A stretch of 19,750 bases of DNA from Circinella minor (GCA_016758965.1 JAEPRB010000459.1:1-19750), one strand, 5' to 3'. Positions 9,634-18,320 are shown, counted from the first letter of the stretch. Numbers and translations: made by a program. The notes: generated by a model from the letters alone, not told the origin.

Positions 9634-10226
9634 ATGACTACCGAATCAGAAACCGCCGGCGAATACATGATACGTGTTAATAACTATGTACGAGATTTAC
9701 TAGTTGGAACACGAGATTTTCCAGTCAGTCAAAAAACTCGATACAGACGATTACTTAGAAAGGTTTATATATATATATATATATATATTTCACTCTATGC
9801 TAAACTGTCATTCAATAAAACATGATGTATATTTAAAATAATAACATCCTCTTTTAATTTATTATTATTATATTTTTTTAGGTGCGAAAATATTTTGGAT
9901 TAAAAATAAATATTGACCTTGCTTATCAAGAAATGAATGGTAATCAAGAAGACAATGACAATCATATCAATAATAGACGATGGATTACCATGTCTAATGA
10001 TCGTGATTTAGCACGTGTATTATCCCAACGAAAACGTAATCCAAATTTTGAATTAAAAATTGTTCCATCAGATAATGATACAAGTATGCATCCTTTTAAA
10101 CGAGGTTGTAAAAAGGTAGAAATATTTATGAGAGAATACGGCCCTACTATACTTGAAGCAATTTTGATTGTAAGATCATTTTATGAAGCATCTAATCGTC
10201 AACCTATTCCATGTGGGGTGTCATAA
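9634..10226 (+). CDS. Small PB1-domain-like protein
   Basis: Exons 9634-9762 and 9882-10226 join in phase around a 119-nt intron (GTTTAT donor, TTTTTTTAG acceptor; its 5' part is a TA repeat) to give 157 residues. Residues about 10-105 have the pattern of a PB1 domain: a first strand (YMIRVNNYVRDLL), a basic helix (SQKTRYRRLLRKVRKYFG), then RRWITMSNDRDLARVL, which sits where PB1 proteins carry the acidic OPCA-type motif and following helix, and a closing strand (NFELKIVPS). PB1 domains form head-to-tail dimers in kinase, polarity and autophagy scaffolds. Only the basic face is strong; the acidic cluster is reduced. The tail (about 112-157) has no match I recognise and ends IPCGVS. The start choice is supported by the low complexity of everything upstream. 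The domain call rests on pattern recognition, not a search. Confidence 0.7.
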
Positions 10227-10257
10227 TTTTTGAATACTTTTCTCTTTTCGTAATGAA

Positions 10258-10352
10258 TCCTTTTGGGCCCTACAACCCCACCCTTTATTTTTGTCATTGC
10301 TTTTATTAAATTTCAATATCACTGTAGCCCATATATAGTTATTCTCTTTATA
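10258..10352. repeat. Possible degenerate short relative of the TGGGCTACA element
   Basis: TGTAGCCCAT at 10323-10332 is followed by GTTATTCTCTTTATAA, closely resembling the right end of the 3.67-kb element (TGTAGCCCAT, then GTCATTCTCTTACTTATAA). About 60 bp upstream TTGGGCCCTACAA is a degenerate inverse copy of the motif. This could be a miniature internally deleted copy. Confidence 0.35.
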
Positions 10353-10493
10353 AATCCATCTTTCCTCATCAAACCTTAGACCAGAAAATTGTAATATATA
10401 AAATCTGTTACTATTTTACGATCCCTCGTGGTAACTACTTACTGCTGCTTATTGATTGTACTTTTTGTTTTCTTTTAATTATAAACACATATA

Positions 10494-10538
10494 CTCTCTC
10501 TCTCTCTCTCTCTCTTTTTTTTTTTTAAAAAAAAAAAA
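10494..10538 (+). repeat. (CT)n tract running into a T/A palindrome
   Basis: A CT repeat (10494-10515) passes directly into about 12 T and 12 A; the T/A part is a perfect inverted repeat. Confidence 0.85.
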
Positions 10539-11466
10539 GCATTCGCAAGTTATTGGTTTCTAAAATTCCAAGAAAAAAACATTGATAGGTTGAAAAAGGG
10601 ACAGTATTACCTTTGACCATATGTCATACCTTATTATTCTGTCATCTTTTATTTTCAAACTTACCACATGATAGATTATCAAAAAAAAAAAAAAAGACCT
10701 TAAACATGTACTAAAGTACTAACTTTAATAACTTTTGATACTTTATAATACTATTATTATTATTATATACGTATATATAACTGATATTATTAGTCTTATT
10801 TGCCACCAAGCTATCTATTTAAATATCATATATGCTATTTACAAAATACTCGATTATTAGATTATTACACTTGGATAAAAAAAAAAAAAAAGAAAAAGCG
10901 GAGACTCCTTGTTTAAGTTTTATTATATACATTTATAATTTATATGAACTGCGTCAAATAATTTATTTAACATAATGATTTTTTATCCTATATCTCATTA
11001 AAACGAGATCTAACAATTTCTCCAATATCTTATCATGAATATAGATTAGAACTGATTATAATAAGATAGTCTTTCTTTTTTTTTTTTAAAAAAAAAACAT
11101 TTTGTTTCAATAATAAAAAGTAGTAAAGAAAAAAGAAACATTTTCGATCAAGTAAAAGACCTTGTTTATAGTGTGAAGGTAAATTTCTTAAAATAAAATA
11201 CTGTAGCACGTTTTATTTTTGTATGTATAGGACGTCTGAGATACGTAGACCTATAAATCTTTTTTTAAAATTTGTGTGTGTTGTTTGTTTACAAAAGATC
11301 CATATTATAATTTTTTCTTTTTTAATTCTGTCGTTACAAGAATAAAGTATTAAGCTTATCAAAGACTACTTGTAGTATCAATATTACTACTATTTTTATT
11401 ACTGGTATTGTCATATATTATTGAGTAGTTAGTAACATATAATATTAAGTTTTAGGAACAACAAAA

Positions 11467-11574
11467 ATGACAATCTTTACAACAGCTACATTCACTCTCA
11501 GTCACTCTAACAAGATCGCCATACGCACGGACCTCCTTCACAGATATTATCGAGTAAGAAAAAAAAAACTTTGA
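11467..11574 (+). CDS. Orphan 5'-exon-like segment, function unknown
   Basis: An ATG in a favourable A-rich context (CAAAAATGA) opens 29 codons of balanced composition (starting MTIFTTATFTLSHSNK, ending LLHRYYR) that run straight into a GTAAGA donor at 11554. Read through, the frame ends six codons later. The segment is protein-like compared with its AT-rich surroundings. No continuing exon could be identified with confidence downstream; the nearest acceptor-like sites lead to frames full of stops. It may be a first exon of a gene I failed to assemble, a broken gene, or chance. Confidence 0.25.
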   Translation: MTIFTTATFTLSHSNKIAIRTDLLHRYYRVRKKKL

Positions 11575-12577
11575 TTACAAAAATCTTTGAATGCCCCCCC
11601 ACCCAAGTTACCATAACAGTAATTATTTTAATAAATCGTGCACTCTTAGTAATTGATGTCTGTAGTATCAATTTTGACAGTTTTTTAAAGTTTAGCTAAC
11701 TAGATCTCTCAAAAACATGCGATTAGACATTACCTTTTTAGGGTCAATCGATTGAGTTTAATCTAATAAAAAAGCTACAATTGTATGGCTTTTTTTTTTT
11801 TTTCTTTTACTTTTTTATTTATGATTTATCCAATGTATATAGATAATTTGCATTTATAAATTTGGCGGTGTACCTGTATGAAAAAATTCTTCAAGGTTTC
11901 TCATTGGGTAATATGCTTTTCAGACCCAACTTTTTTTTTTTTTCACATGTATTATTATGCACATTCCTAAATTATATTTTCTTTTTCTTCTAGAACATTA
12001 AGCATGAAGCATAAAAATATGAAGAGGCGGTCAAATGAATTGTCAAAAGAAATATTATTTTTATTTTATTTTTTTTCGTTCAGTTACTTTGTGCTAATCA
12101 GCTTCTTTTTTTTTTTTTTTTTTTCTTTAGAAATGAAAGAACGCGTATTTATTTTTATGGCCTTTATCTACATGGTAACAAAATAAAGTTTTATTTCTTT
12201 TTCCTTGACAACCCTTTTGCCCCCCCCTCTTCCCTCTCCTTCTTTATTTTGTTCCTAACTCCATTTTCATTTATTATACTATAGTGACACGGTACGTTTT
12301 TTTTTTTTTTTTACTTTCCACGTCATTCGTCTTGACATTGTTGGTTCCCTAACTTCATTTCCTGTCAAAATTAAAAAGCCCTGGGATTATAATTGTTATT
12401 GGATCACTGTATGTAGAGATAGTATAACGACATATGCGTTGTATTGTGCCTGTGGGCGTGTGTGTGTGTGTGGGGGGGGCGTAAATGCTGGGGATGAATG
12501 AGAGAAATGGGAGAGGGAGAAAGGAAAAGAAAGGAAGCTGTATAAATTAAACTAATTATTGTTCTTTATATATATAG
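11575..12577. other. AT-rich spacer with polypyrimidine tracts
   Basis: Contains several T10-T18 runs, a C-rich block near 12220-12240 and a GT repeat running into a G8 run (12461-12479). The open frame at 12004-12186 is mostly Phe/Ser/Tyr from T-runs and is not considered a gene, although TTTTCTTTAG at about 12121-12130 would be a good acceptor. The last bases (TATATATAG, to 12577) form an acceptor for the next patch. Confidence 0.5.
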
Positions 12578-12942
12578 CTTAAACGGATTGGCTGGGAGGT
12601 TGGCGCGGGTGTGGGACAAAATAAAGGTACGTCGTGGTGTTATTGAAAAGTATATTTATATAATGATACTATAAATGCCTTTGGGCCAGAGTTGGATCGT
12701 AGATTCATCAAGCGGTTCCTTTGAGATCCCCTTGGTAAAGTTTTCAAAGGTACGTAATGTGGTATAATTGAAAAGCATATTTATATTATTTCACGCCTTT
12801 AGACCAGAGTTGGATCATTGTAGGAAACGGATCGACCTTACTTGGCGTGGCAATACCGGGGGGCGGGTTACTACCAAGGCTAGTAAATTTTCGAGGGAGA
12901 TCGAAGGTCGCCTTGGTGACATCTCTTTGTGGTTTCACTTGA
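12578..12942 (+). pseudogene. GC-richer three-exon coding patch with a duplicated intron; weak similarity to a retroelement RT C-terminus
   Basis: Three open segments join in one frame across two introns: 12578-12626, 12690-12749 and 12808-12942, about 80 residues ending in TGA. Each intron starts GTACGT and ends CAG (63 and 58 nt), and the introns are copies of each other (listed separately). The composition is clearly more GC-rich than the surroundings. The reading GRLARVWDKIK, then SWIIVGNGSTLL and IPGGGLLPRL recalls the Trp plus G-N-G-S segment found near the C-terminus of non-LTR retrotransposon reverse transcriptases, but the following FWxDxW is absent. That resemblance is weak and unverified. 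There is no upstream catalytic RT region, so at best this is a fragment. An alternative open frame (12768-12950) overlaps it. Confidence 0.3.
12623..12830 (+). repeat. Tandem duplication of an intron plus exon edges
   Basis: 12623-12715 and 12746-12830 are diverged copies, each beginning AAAGGTACGT, passing through TTGAAAAG(T/C)ATATTTATAT and a CCTTT block, and ending CCAGAGTTGGATC, then GTAG and an A-rich CGG. Each copy carries a complete GT-AG intron. The exon piece between them is 60 nt, exactly 20 codons, so the duplication keeps the frame. Confidence 0.75.
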
Positions 12943-12953
12943 AAATATAACTT

Positions 12954-13947
12954 ATTCAAGTTATGGCCGAGATATAATTACTTTAAAACCATTTTTATTT
13001 TTAGTTATTTATTTTCTTAAACTTGTAGTATTCCATTTATAAGATAATAAATGATAAAAATATTATTCCCTTTAAACTAAAAAAGTACAAATCTTTCCAT
13101 GATATATAAAATCTATAAATATAGAAAATTACTTTTTACGTATCATATTCATATCAAATGCAATAATTATGATGATTATTCTATTAAAACTGTTATTCTA
13201 TATATACGTATTTCATTATACCACTTGATACCATAATAATACTAGAGAGATATTCAGCCTAACAAACCAACTTTTTTTTTTTATTGTAACTATTTATATT
13301 GTCATCAACTCATAACGCATTCCTATAGATGCATATGAAAACTCAATTAAAATTTGATAGATTTGTTGATTAGCCGATATATCTATAAATCACCTTTAAA
13401 TTTTTTTTGAAAAGATCATCCAAAAATAAAATAAAAAAAAAAGACACTTTTCTAAGCAAGTCAAAAAAGATGAAAACTGTTTAATTCTATGTTCATTGGT
13501 AAAAATTAAATTATCTTTTAAATAGATGGGTTATTGTGATTATAAGTCATCCTCTTTGTCTACATCTCCCATTTTTTTTTATTGTTCCCCCACCACGAAA
13601 AAAAAAAAAAAGTATAAATACATCATGTTTAATGGGACAGCAGTGAACGTCAGTTTTTCATAAACTTTAAATTTCTGTTTAAAGATATTTAACTTATTTT
13701 TCTTTGAAGAAACCGGAGGGGCAGAGCATGCCATCCCGAAGATAACACACGGACCCTCGTTTTTTTTTTTTTTTTATCTGGAAATAGGCTTCAAAAAAGG
13801 CCTGGGGAGTGAAATCCACAAATAGTTACATTTTAATTTAAAGATCCAGTCCCTGTCGTATTATGGAGCACACGTCAATCCTTCATTCAAGATAATTCAA
13901 ATATAAACCAACATTATCTACAAAGACAGGAATGTACACAACTAATA

Positions 13948-13985
<38 letters not shown>

Positions 13986-14511
13986 GATAGAAATAATTAT
14001 CTTTTTTACCATCATCTTATTCTTTATATAATAAAAGATTTGAAAGATTCTCACGAGACCTATCCCGTTAACATTTAATCCTTATTAATTTATATCCATA
14101 AATATCTCTCAGAGCAGCCATAGACTCTGCGAGAGATCCACTGAAAACAAATAAAATTAAATTAAATAAATGTATGCACTCACTTACTATTTCGGAAGTC
14201 AAGTTGGTAGATTTACGTAAGCGTCATCCAAATGCCTCTGATCAACTAATAAACCATTCATAACCTCTCTTTTTCTCATTATTAAATACTTACTTTATAG
14301 TTTAATCCATCTGTACTAATTATTATGATTTTCTTTACTGTTATATGAATGAAAACTGGTACCACATATATAGACTATGTAGAGTATTGCCACTTTTTTT
14401 TTTTATAAAAGATATTCTTATTTCAAAATTAATACTTTTTTCTACATAATCCATGTACCAAAAAACAACACGGCTTGTTTTTTTTTTTCCTTGTAAATAT
14501 ATTATACACAG
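12954..14511. other. Gene-free AT-rich spacer
   Basis: Contains an AT/TA microsatellite of about 39 bp (13944-13982) able to extrude as a cruciform and a 34-bp imperfect hairpin (14104-14137; ATCTCTC pairs with GAGAGAT, then AGAG with CTCT). A short GC-richer piece at about 13709-13760 has an open stretch (ETGGAEHAIPKITHGP) with no further support. No RNA gene or complete reading frame was recognised. Confidence 0.5.
13944..13982. repeat. (AT)n microsatellite
   Basis: About 39 bp of near-perfect alternating A/T, interrupted once by G. Self-complementary, prone to length change. Confidence 0.9.
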
Positions 14512-14619
14512 AGATGGGATCTCCATAATATTGATAACGTTGGTGTATACTGGAGTGAAGAAGAAAAAGATGGATATTATAAAAAAAAAAGAGTGTTTAT
14601 GGTGGTCCCTGTCGTTTGA
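14512..14619 (+). other. Exon-like segment, function unknown
   Basis: Directly after an acceptor-like TTATACACAG, 35 codons are open and protein-like (RWDLHNIDNVGVYWSEEEKD, then a Lys-rich and Val-rich end) before TGA at 14617. Composition differs from the low-complexity frames around it. No partner exon was found. Probably a gene relic; chance cannot be excluded. Confidence 0.2.
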
Positions 14620-15445
14620 ATAGGAACATCAACTAGTATGAGTCTTTAATGATGTGGCATTATTTCATCCTTGAATTTAAAGGATCAACTGCTAGAACAG
14701 GTTATAGAAATTTGAAATACCGACTGAATTTTATTTATTGAAAGTTTAAAGGTCAAAGGATTAGATTCAAGGATGGATCCTTTGAAAAGCAATAGCTGAA
14801 ATGTTTTTTTTTTTTTTTTTTTTTTTTTTTGGCTATTTTATAACATTGTTGTATGATTTTTGAGGTATTTTAAGAAAATATTCTCTGGGTCCAGTTAAAT
14901 TTGGATCAAAGTATGAAATTCAAAGGTTGATTCTTGTTGAAAATATTCAAACATCCGATGATCCTTTGTTCATCCTTGAGAATTAATTTTTTCATTGATG
15001 GAATTAGGCACAGTAAATATTTGAATACGTTGGTATTCATGAGCAGAAAAAATCAATTCATTTCTGTTATTAGTAGACTACCTAACTAACTGTGAGCAAT
15101 GTCATTCAGAAGTGAAGAAAAAAAAAATCGCACAGATAACAGGTGGAAAATTCGTGTAACCATAGAAATCGCTTCTTCACAAAACTGTTTTAATCAAATA
15201 ATCCAAGAGTATTATCTCTTTTTTGTGGATAACATTCGAGCAAGTTGACACTAATGAGCAATAAAAAATTATATATATTATATATAATATAGTATAATGG
15301 TTTCGATAGCGTAAAATTAATTAAAACGAATATCATTTTATATAAGAAGTTATTATAGAAAGAAAAAATAATAAATAGTATAGTTTCTTGATGAAGTCTG
15401 TTTGATAAGAGAAATCGTACTGTTAATATCACAAGAGGATTGTCT
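14620..15445. other. Spacer with short inverted repeats and a 27-base T run
   Basis: CATCCTTGAAT (14666-14676) and ATTCAAGGATG (14765-14775) face each other about 90 bp apart, and related GGATCCTTTG and CATCCTTGAG words recur near 14774 and 14975. This may be a small decayed foldback element. A T27 run occupies 14804-14830. No gene was seen; the minus-strand frame at 15190-15432 is AT-driven. Confidence 0.4.
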
Positions 15446-15634
15446 ATGGCAGTCCGAGCTGTACCACTACGTACAATTGAAAACCCACGAGAAAAAAAAC
15501 CGCACAGTGGTAGAAATACTCAAATAATATATACAGAAGAACTGTACTTTATTGGTGAAACTATTTTTCTACGTTGTAGGAATATAATAATATACGATCA
15601 TTATAAGACTATAGGCTGTCTTTTTTTTTTTTGA
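15446..15634 (+). CDS. Short orphan open frame, function unknown
   Basis: Starting at ATG 15446 the frame encodes about 62 residues; the first 26 (beginning MAVRAVPLRTIENPREKK) have balanced, basic composition unlike the AT-driven frames nearby, while the end is translated T-run. No domain recognised, no promoter or splice partner evident. It may be the start of a gene with missing downstream exons, an element relic, or chance. Confidence 0.2.
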   Translation: MAVRAVPLRTIENPREKKPHSGRNTQIIYTEELYFIGETIFLRCRNIIIYDHYKTIGCLFFF

Positions 15635-16324
15635 CAGTGACGACCTACGTATAATAATTTTTACTAGAATCCTATTTATTTATCTAAATAAGTAGTTCTT
15701 CTGGTTCATAGAAGTACACAATATATGTTACCTACTTTATGATATATATACATTGTTACGAGATTTTGAATATGGTTTGAAACAGTTTATCATATAAAGT
15801 TACACACGTGTTTCTTAATAGTTATCGTGTATACTATATTTTGTTTTTACTACAAGCTTTAGTATTATCTTTTCTTGGATCAAATGAATGTTATTAGTTT
15901 ATAATTTTTGTTATAATCAGACTCTATATATAATATAAATTTACGATATGGCTACGTTCGTATTTTAAAATTTTTTAATGTACTTTTAATAAGTTGGATA
16001 AGTTAATTTATTATATATTTACTAGAAAATATTATTTATGCACAATCCTGATATTGCTCTTATTTTTAAAGTCCGTGGTTGATATATATATTGCTTATTT
16101 TTTTTTTTTTTTCCCTGTTTTCTTTTCTTCCCACTCATATTTTATTTTTTTGTTGCTTTATTTTTGAAACTATTATGTTAATAAAAATTAACTTTATGAA
16201 AAAAGATGATCATGTTTACAAGTCCTTTTCAATCATGTACTCAACTTTTCTTGTGACTTCAAACTTGGAGGTACAGAGGAATAGTCCAGTTAAAATCTTG
16301 GTGGCAATATAAAAGATTCTACTA
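15635..16324. other. AT-rich spacer
   Basis: TATATA-rich DNA with frequent short palindromes and a T17 run near 16099-16112. The frame at 16079-16312 is mainly Phe/Ile/Leu from T-rich sequence. No gene or RNA was recognised. Confidence 0.5.
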
Positions 16325-16648
16325 GCATTGACGACATAACTTCCATTAGTACCTCCCTATCTAACGCAATTCTGTTTATAACCTCCGGTATATAATATCT
16401 CATTGTATGTATATTCTTGTAATTTTCTTTTGACGTGACGGTTCGGTAAAAGTATCAGCAGCTTGGTTGATCTTTTCAAACTGTCTGTCTGTGTGTGTGT
16501 TTTATTACTACACGTCGAAAAAAAAAAAAAGAATATCTATCTTTTTTTCTTCTTTTGTTATTATAAAATTCTTTTGTACGTATCTTTTGTAATCGCATCA
16601 AACGTAATAATTATTGAATCTTCTTTATATTCAATCGAAAAGTAAGAA
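16325..16648 (+). repeat. Left inverted-repeat arm
   Basis: Pairs with 17319-17614. The left arm has a TG-repeat and a poly-A run (about 16489-16531) that are shorter or absent in the right arm, so the arms have drifted at simple repeats. The open frame at 16463-16645 runs through these low-complexity bases and is not a gene. Confidence 0.65.
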
Positions 16649-16757
16649 GTTGGGTTTTTTTTTGGTTTATTATTAGGGGTGTGGTTCAGCATAAAGTTGT
16701 TAAATTGATCATATTTTTTTATTTATTTCAATATTTACTCCTTACTATTACATAATT

Positions 16758-17345
16758 TATGTACAACCCAATTATACTCCAGGATGTGGCACCATGCCAA
16801 AGAGATCAAATAGTTGTTTAACCTTATTACAACCACGATTCTTGGTAAGTTTCTCATGAGTACCAAAATTTCAACTGTATATTAATTCCCCGCATTAGAT
16901 AATAAGTTCCATCTATTATAGAGGCATTCAAGCAAAACCAGTTTACACGCATCGATCAAGTGATTGGGCTGATGGTAGTCGCTTGGACCTTATACTCATT
17001 TTCAAAAACTGCAGCATCAGAACGGTTTCCATCCATTGTTGTTGAAATACAAAATACATCTGATGATTGCAAAACATTAAATCCGTTATTGCCTGAATTT
17101 GCATGGAGAATATAACATTTTACCAATAGCAATAACATGATGTATCCCAGCAGCAACACAAAGAATAGTAAAGAAGTTTGAAGACTGCTAGGTTCCGTTT
17201 ATGCAGACCATGTCATTCGACAATTGACCTCATGCCTATTATGTTTTAACGGAAGATATCATTGCAAGCTACTTCAATGTATCACCTAGAGACGAAATGG
17301 TTGGCTTGGCCATTTTTCTTTACTCTCGATTGAATATAAAAAAGA
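16758..17345 (+). pseudogene. Frameshifted remnant with PD-(D/E)XK nuclease-like motifs
   Basis: Plus-strand coding-like blocks in shifting frames: PGCGTMPKRSN (from 16779), a GTAAGT to TATTATAG intron (16845-16921, 77 nt), then AKPVYTHRSSDWADGSRLD and the hydrophobic LILIF, then one frame away RFPSIVVEIQNTSDD (about 17020-17065), and finally LTEDIIASYF and VSPRDEMVGLAIFL (about 17250-17320). A buried Asp before a hydrophobic strand, followed by a strand ending in E-I-Q, is the layout of PD-(D/E)XK nuclease folds (Rpn/YhgA-like proteins have a similar IEIQ). From memory, multicopy proteins of Mucoromycota have blocks like these, but I cannot confirm that here. At least two frame changes and several stops show it is dead. 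Confidence 0.5.
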
Positions 17346-17614
17346 TTCGACAATAATAATGTTTTTATTCGATTGCGAGAGAGACGCAGAAGAATTTATA
17401 TAATAACAAAAGAAGAAAAAACAATCGATATTCTTTTCGATGTCTAGTAAAATAACACACAAGGAACAATTTGAAAAGATCAACAGATGCTTTTTTACCG
17501 AACAGTCACGTCAAAAGAAAAAAAAAGTACAAGAACATGCATAGCAATCTTGTAATATTATACACCAAAGGTTATAAACTATGCAGTATTAGAAGAGGTA
17601 CTGGTCGTCAATGC
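17319..17614 (-). repeat. Right inverted-repeat arm
   Basis: Reverse complement of the arm at 16325-16648, from CGATTGAATATA at the inner side to GTCGTCAATGC at the outer side (17604-17614). Overlapping open frames at 17286-17483 and 17471-17725 are by-products of the arm and have no recognisable domain. Confidence 0.65.
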
Positions 17615-18065
17615 CAGATCTGTGGTGTTGGGTTTCCGACAGATGGAAAAAGTTGGAAAGTGGGCGGAAACCTCTATGCTAGCAGAAACCCTTTTTCATT
17701 CAATCAAAATGTGCATAAAAACTAAAAAAAAAAAAATGAAAAGTTTTATTAAATAAATATATTTTTCAATGTAAATGTCCAGTTGTATTCTTTTTCTTTT
17801 TAGTTTTTATTTTCTGTTGCGTTGTATCAACTTTGTCATTTCTCAAAATAACTTTACGACTAAAAAAAAAAAAAAAAATATATCATTTATGTTAATTCTA
17901 TAATGTTGTAAGGACTTTTTTTTTTTTATATATTTCCCACAGTTTCCGCTTGGTGGAAAAATAAGGGAGACCACGGGGTGGGTTTCCTCCAAGTTCGAAA
18001 TTCGGAAATAATGGTCAACACTGTTAATTTTTATTGTTCCTTTTTTTTTTTTTTTCTATTCTTAC
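17615..18065. other. Spacer, nothing convincing
   Basis: Contains T and A runs and a GC-richer piece at 17938-18010. That piece has a TTCGAA core and short complementary ends (TTTCCG and CGGAAA), which I tested as a possible tRNA and rejected. No coding frame is supported. Confidence 0.5.
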
Positions 18066-18138
18066 AAACCAGCGATAGGATCTAAATCTATAAAATTCAT
18101 CAAATCAAATGGATTCGCCAAGATCCCAACCTGATCCT
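18066..18138 (-). other. Possible terminal exon, minus strand
   Basis: Following an acceptor-like GGATTAG on the minus strand, 24 codons are open and end in TAA: DQVGILANPFDLMNFIDLDP and four more residues. The composition is protein-like and the stop comes at the end of a sensible C-terminus. It lies downstream of and on the same strand as the 56-codon frame at 18321-18491, so both could be pieces of one gene or relic. No family recognised. Confidence 0.25.
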
Positions 18139-18291
18139 AATCCAGATCATACAAAAATCCTTTGCTTGATAAGTCTATTTTCTTTTGATTTGAAAACAGA
18201 TGTAAATACGTATGAATAATCAAATTAATTTTGTTTATTAATCAATTATTATTATTATTTTATTATGATTCGCTCCAAAAAAAATTATCTC

Positions 18292-18318
18292 GGGACGTCC
18301 CTAAACTCAATGAGTTTA
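18292..18318. promoter_or_regulatory. Two adjacent palindromes with bZIP-site-like cores
   Basis: GGGACGTCCC (18292-18301) is a perfect 10-bp palindrome containing GACGTC, the core of CRE-type sites. It abuts TAAACTCAATGAGTTTA (18302-18318), an 8-bp-arm palindrome with one central base. The pair lies just beyond the stop of a short minus-strand frame and about 290 bp past the pyrophosphatase stop. Binding by a bZIP factor or a role in transcript ending are both guesses. Confidence 0.3.
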
Positions 18319-18320
18319 TT

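Larger units (their letters stand above)
10227..11466. other. Gene-free AT-rich spacer
   Basis: Contains a CT repeat (10494-10515) running into a T/A palindrome (to 10538), a second T/A palindrome at 11076-11097, and a solo inverted-repeat-end lookalike at 10258-10352 (listed separately). No coding frame of interest and no structural RNA was seen. Confidence 0.6.
16325..17614. mobile_element. 1.29-kb inverted-repeat element with a decayed internal gene
   Basis: The left arm (about 16325-16648) and right arm (about 17319-17614) are diverged reverse complements. Matching landmarks in order are GCATTGACGAC at the outer ends, TTTATAACC, TTCTTTTGACGTGAC, GTTCGGTAAAA, TTGATCTTTTCAAA, GAATATC, TCTTCTTTTGTTATTATA and TATATTCAATCG at the inner ends. 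The 670-bp interior carries a frameshifted coding remnant on the plus strand. Outer ends are defined only by where similarity fades; no target duplication is obvious. It could be an old foldback or terminal-inverted-repeat transposon, or an inverted duplication around a gene relic. Confidence 0.6.

Noticed and set aside
12004..12186. 60-codon plus-strand frame as a membrane protein
   Set aside because: The apparent hydrophobic segment comes from T-runs (Phe stretches), and the frame is interrupted by a likely acceptor.
16956..17159. 67-codon minus-strand frame inside the second element
   Set aside because: It is the antisense of the better-supported plus-strand remnant that carries the SIVVEIQN block.
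17471..17725. CxxC-containing plus-strand frame as a zinc-finger protein
   Set aside because: It lies largely in the right inverted arm and has only one CxxC pair and no second metal-binding pair.
17938..18016. Possible tRNA or tRNA-derived SINE (TTCGAA core, TTTCCG and CGGAAA complementary ends)
   Set aside because: The T-arm has only about three good pairs, no A-box consensus is present, and the cloverleaf arms do not form at correct spacing.
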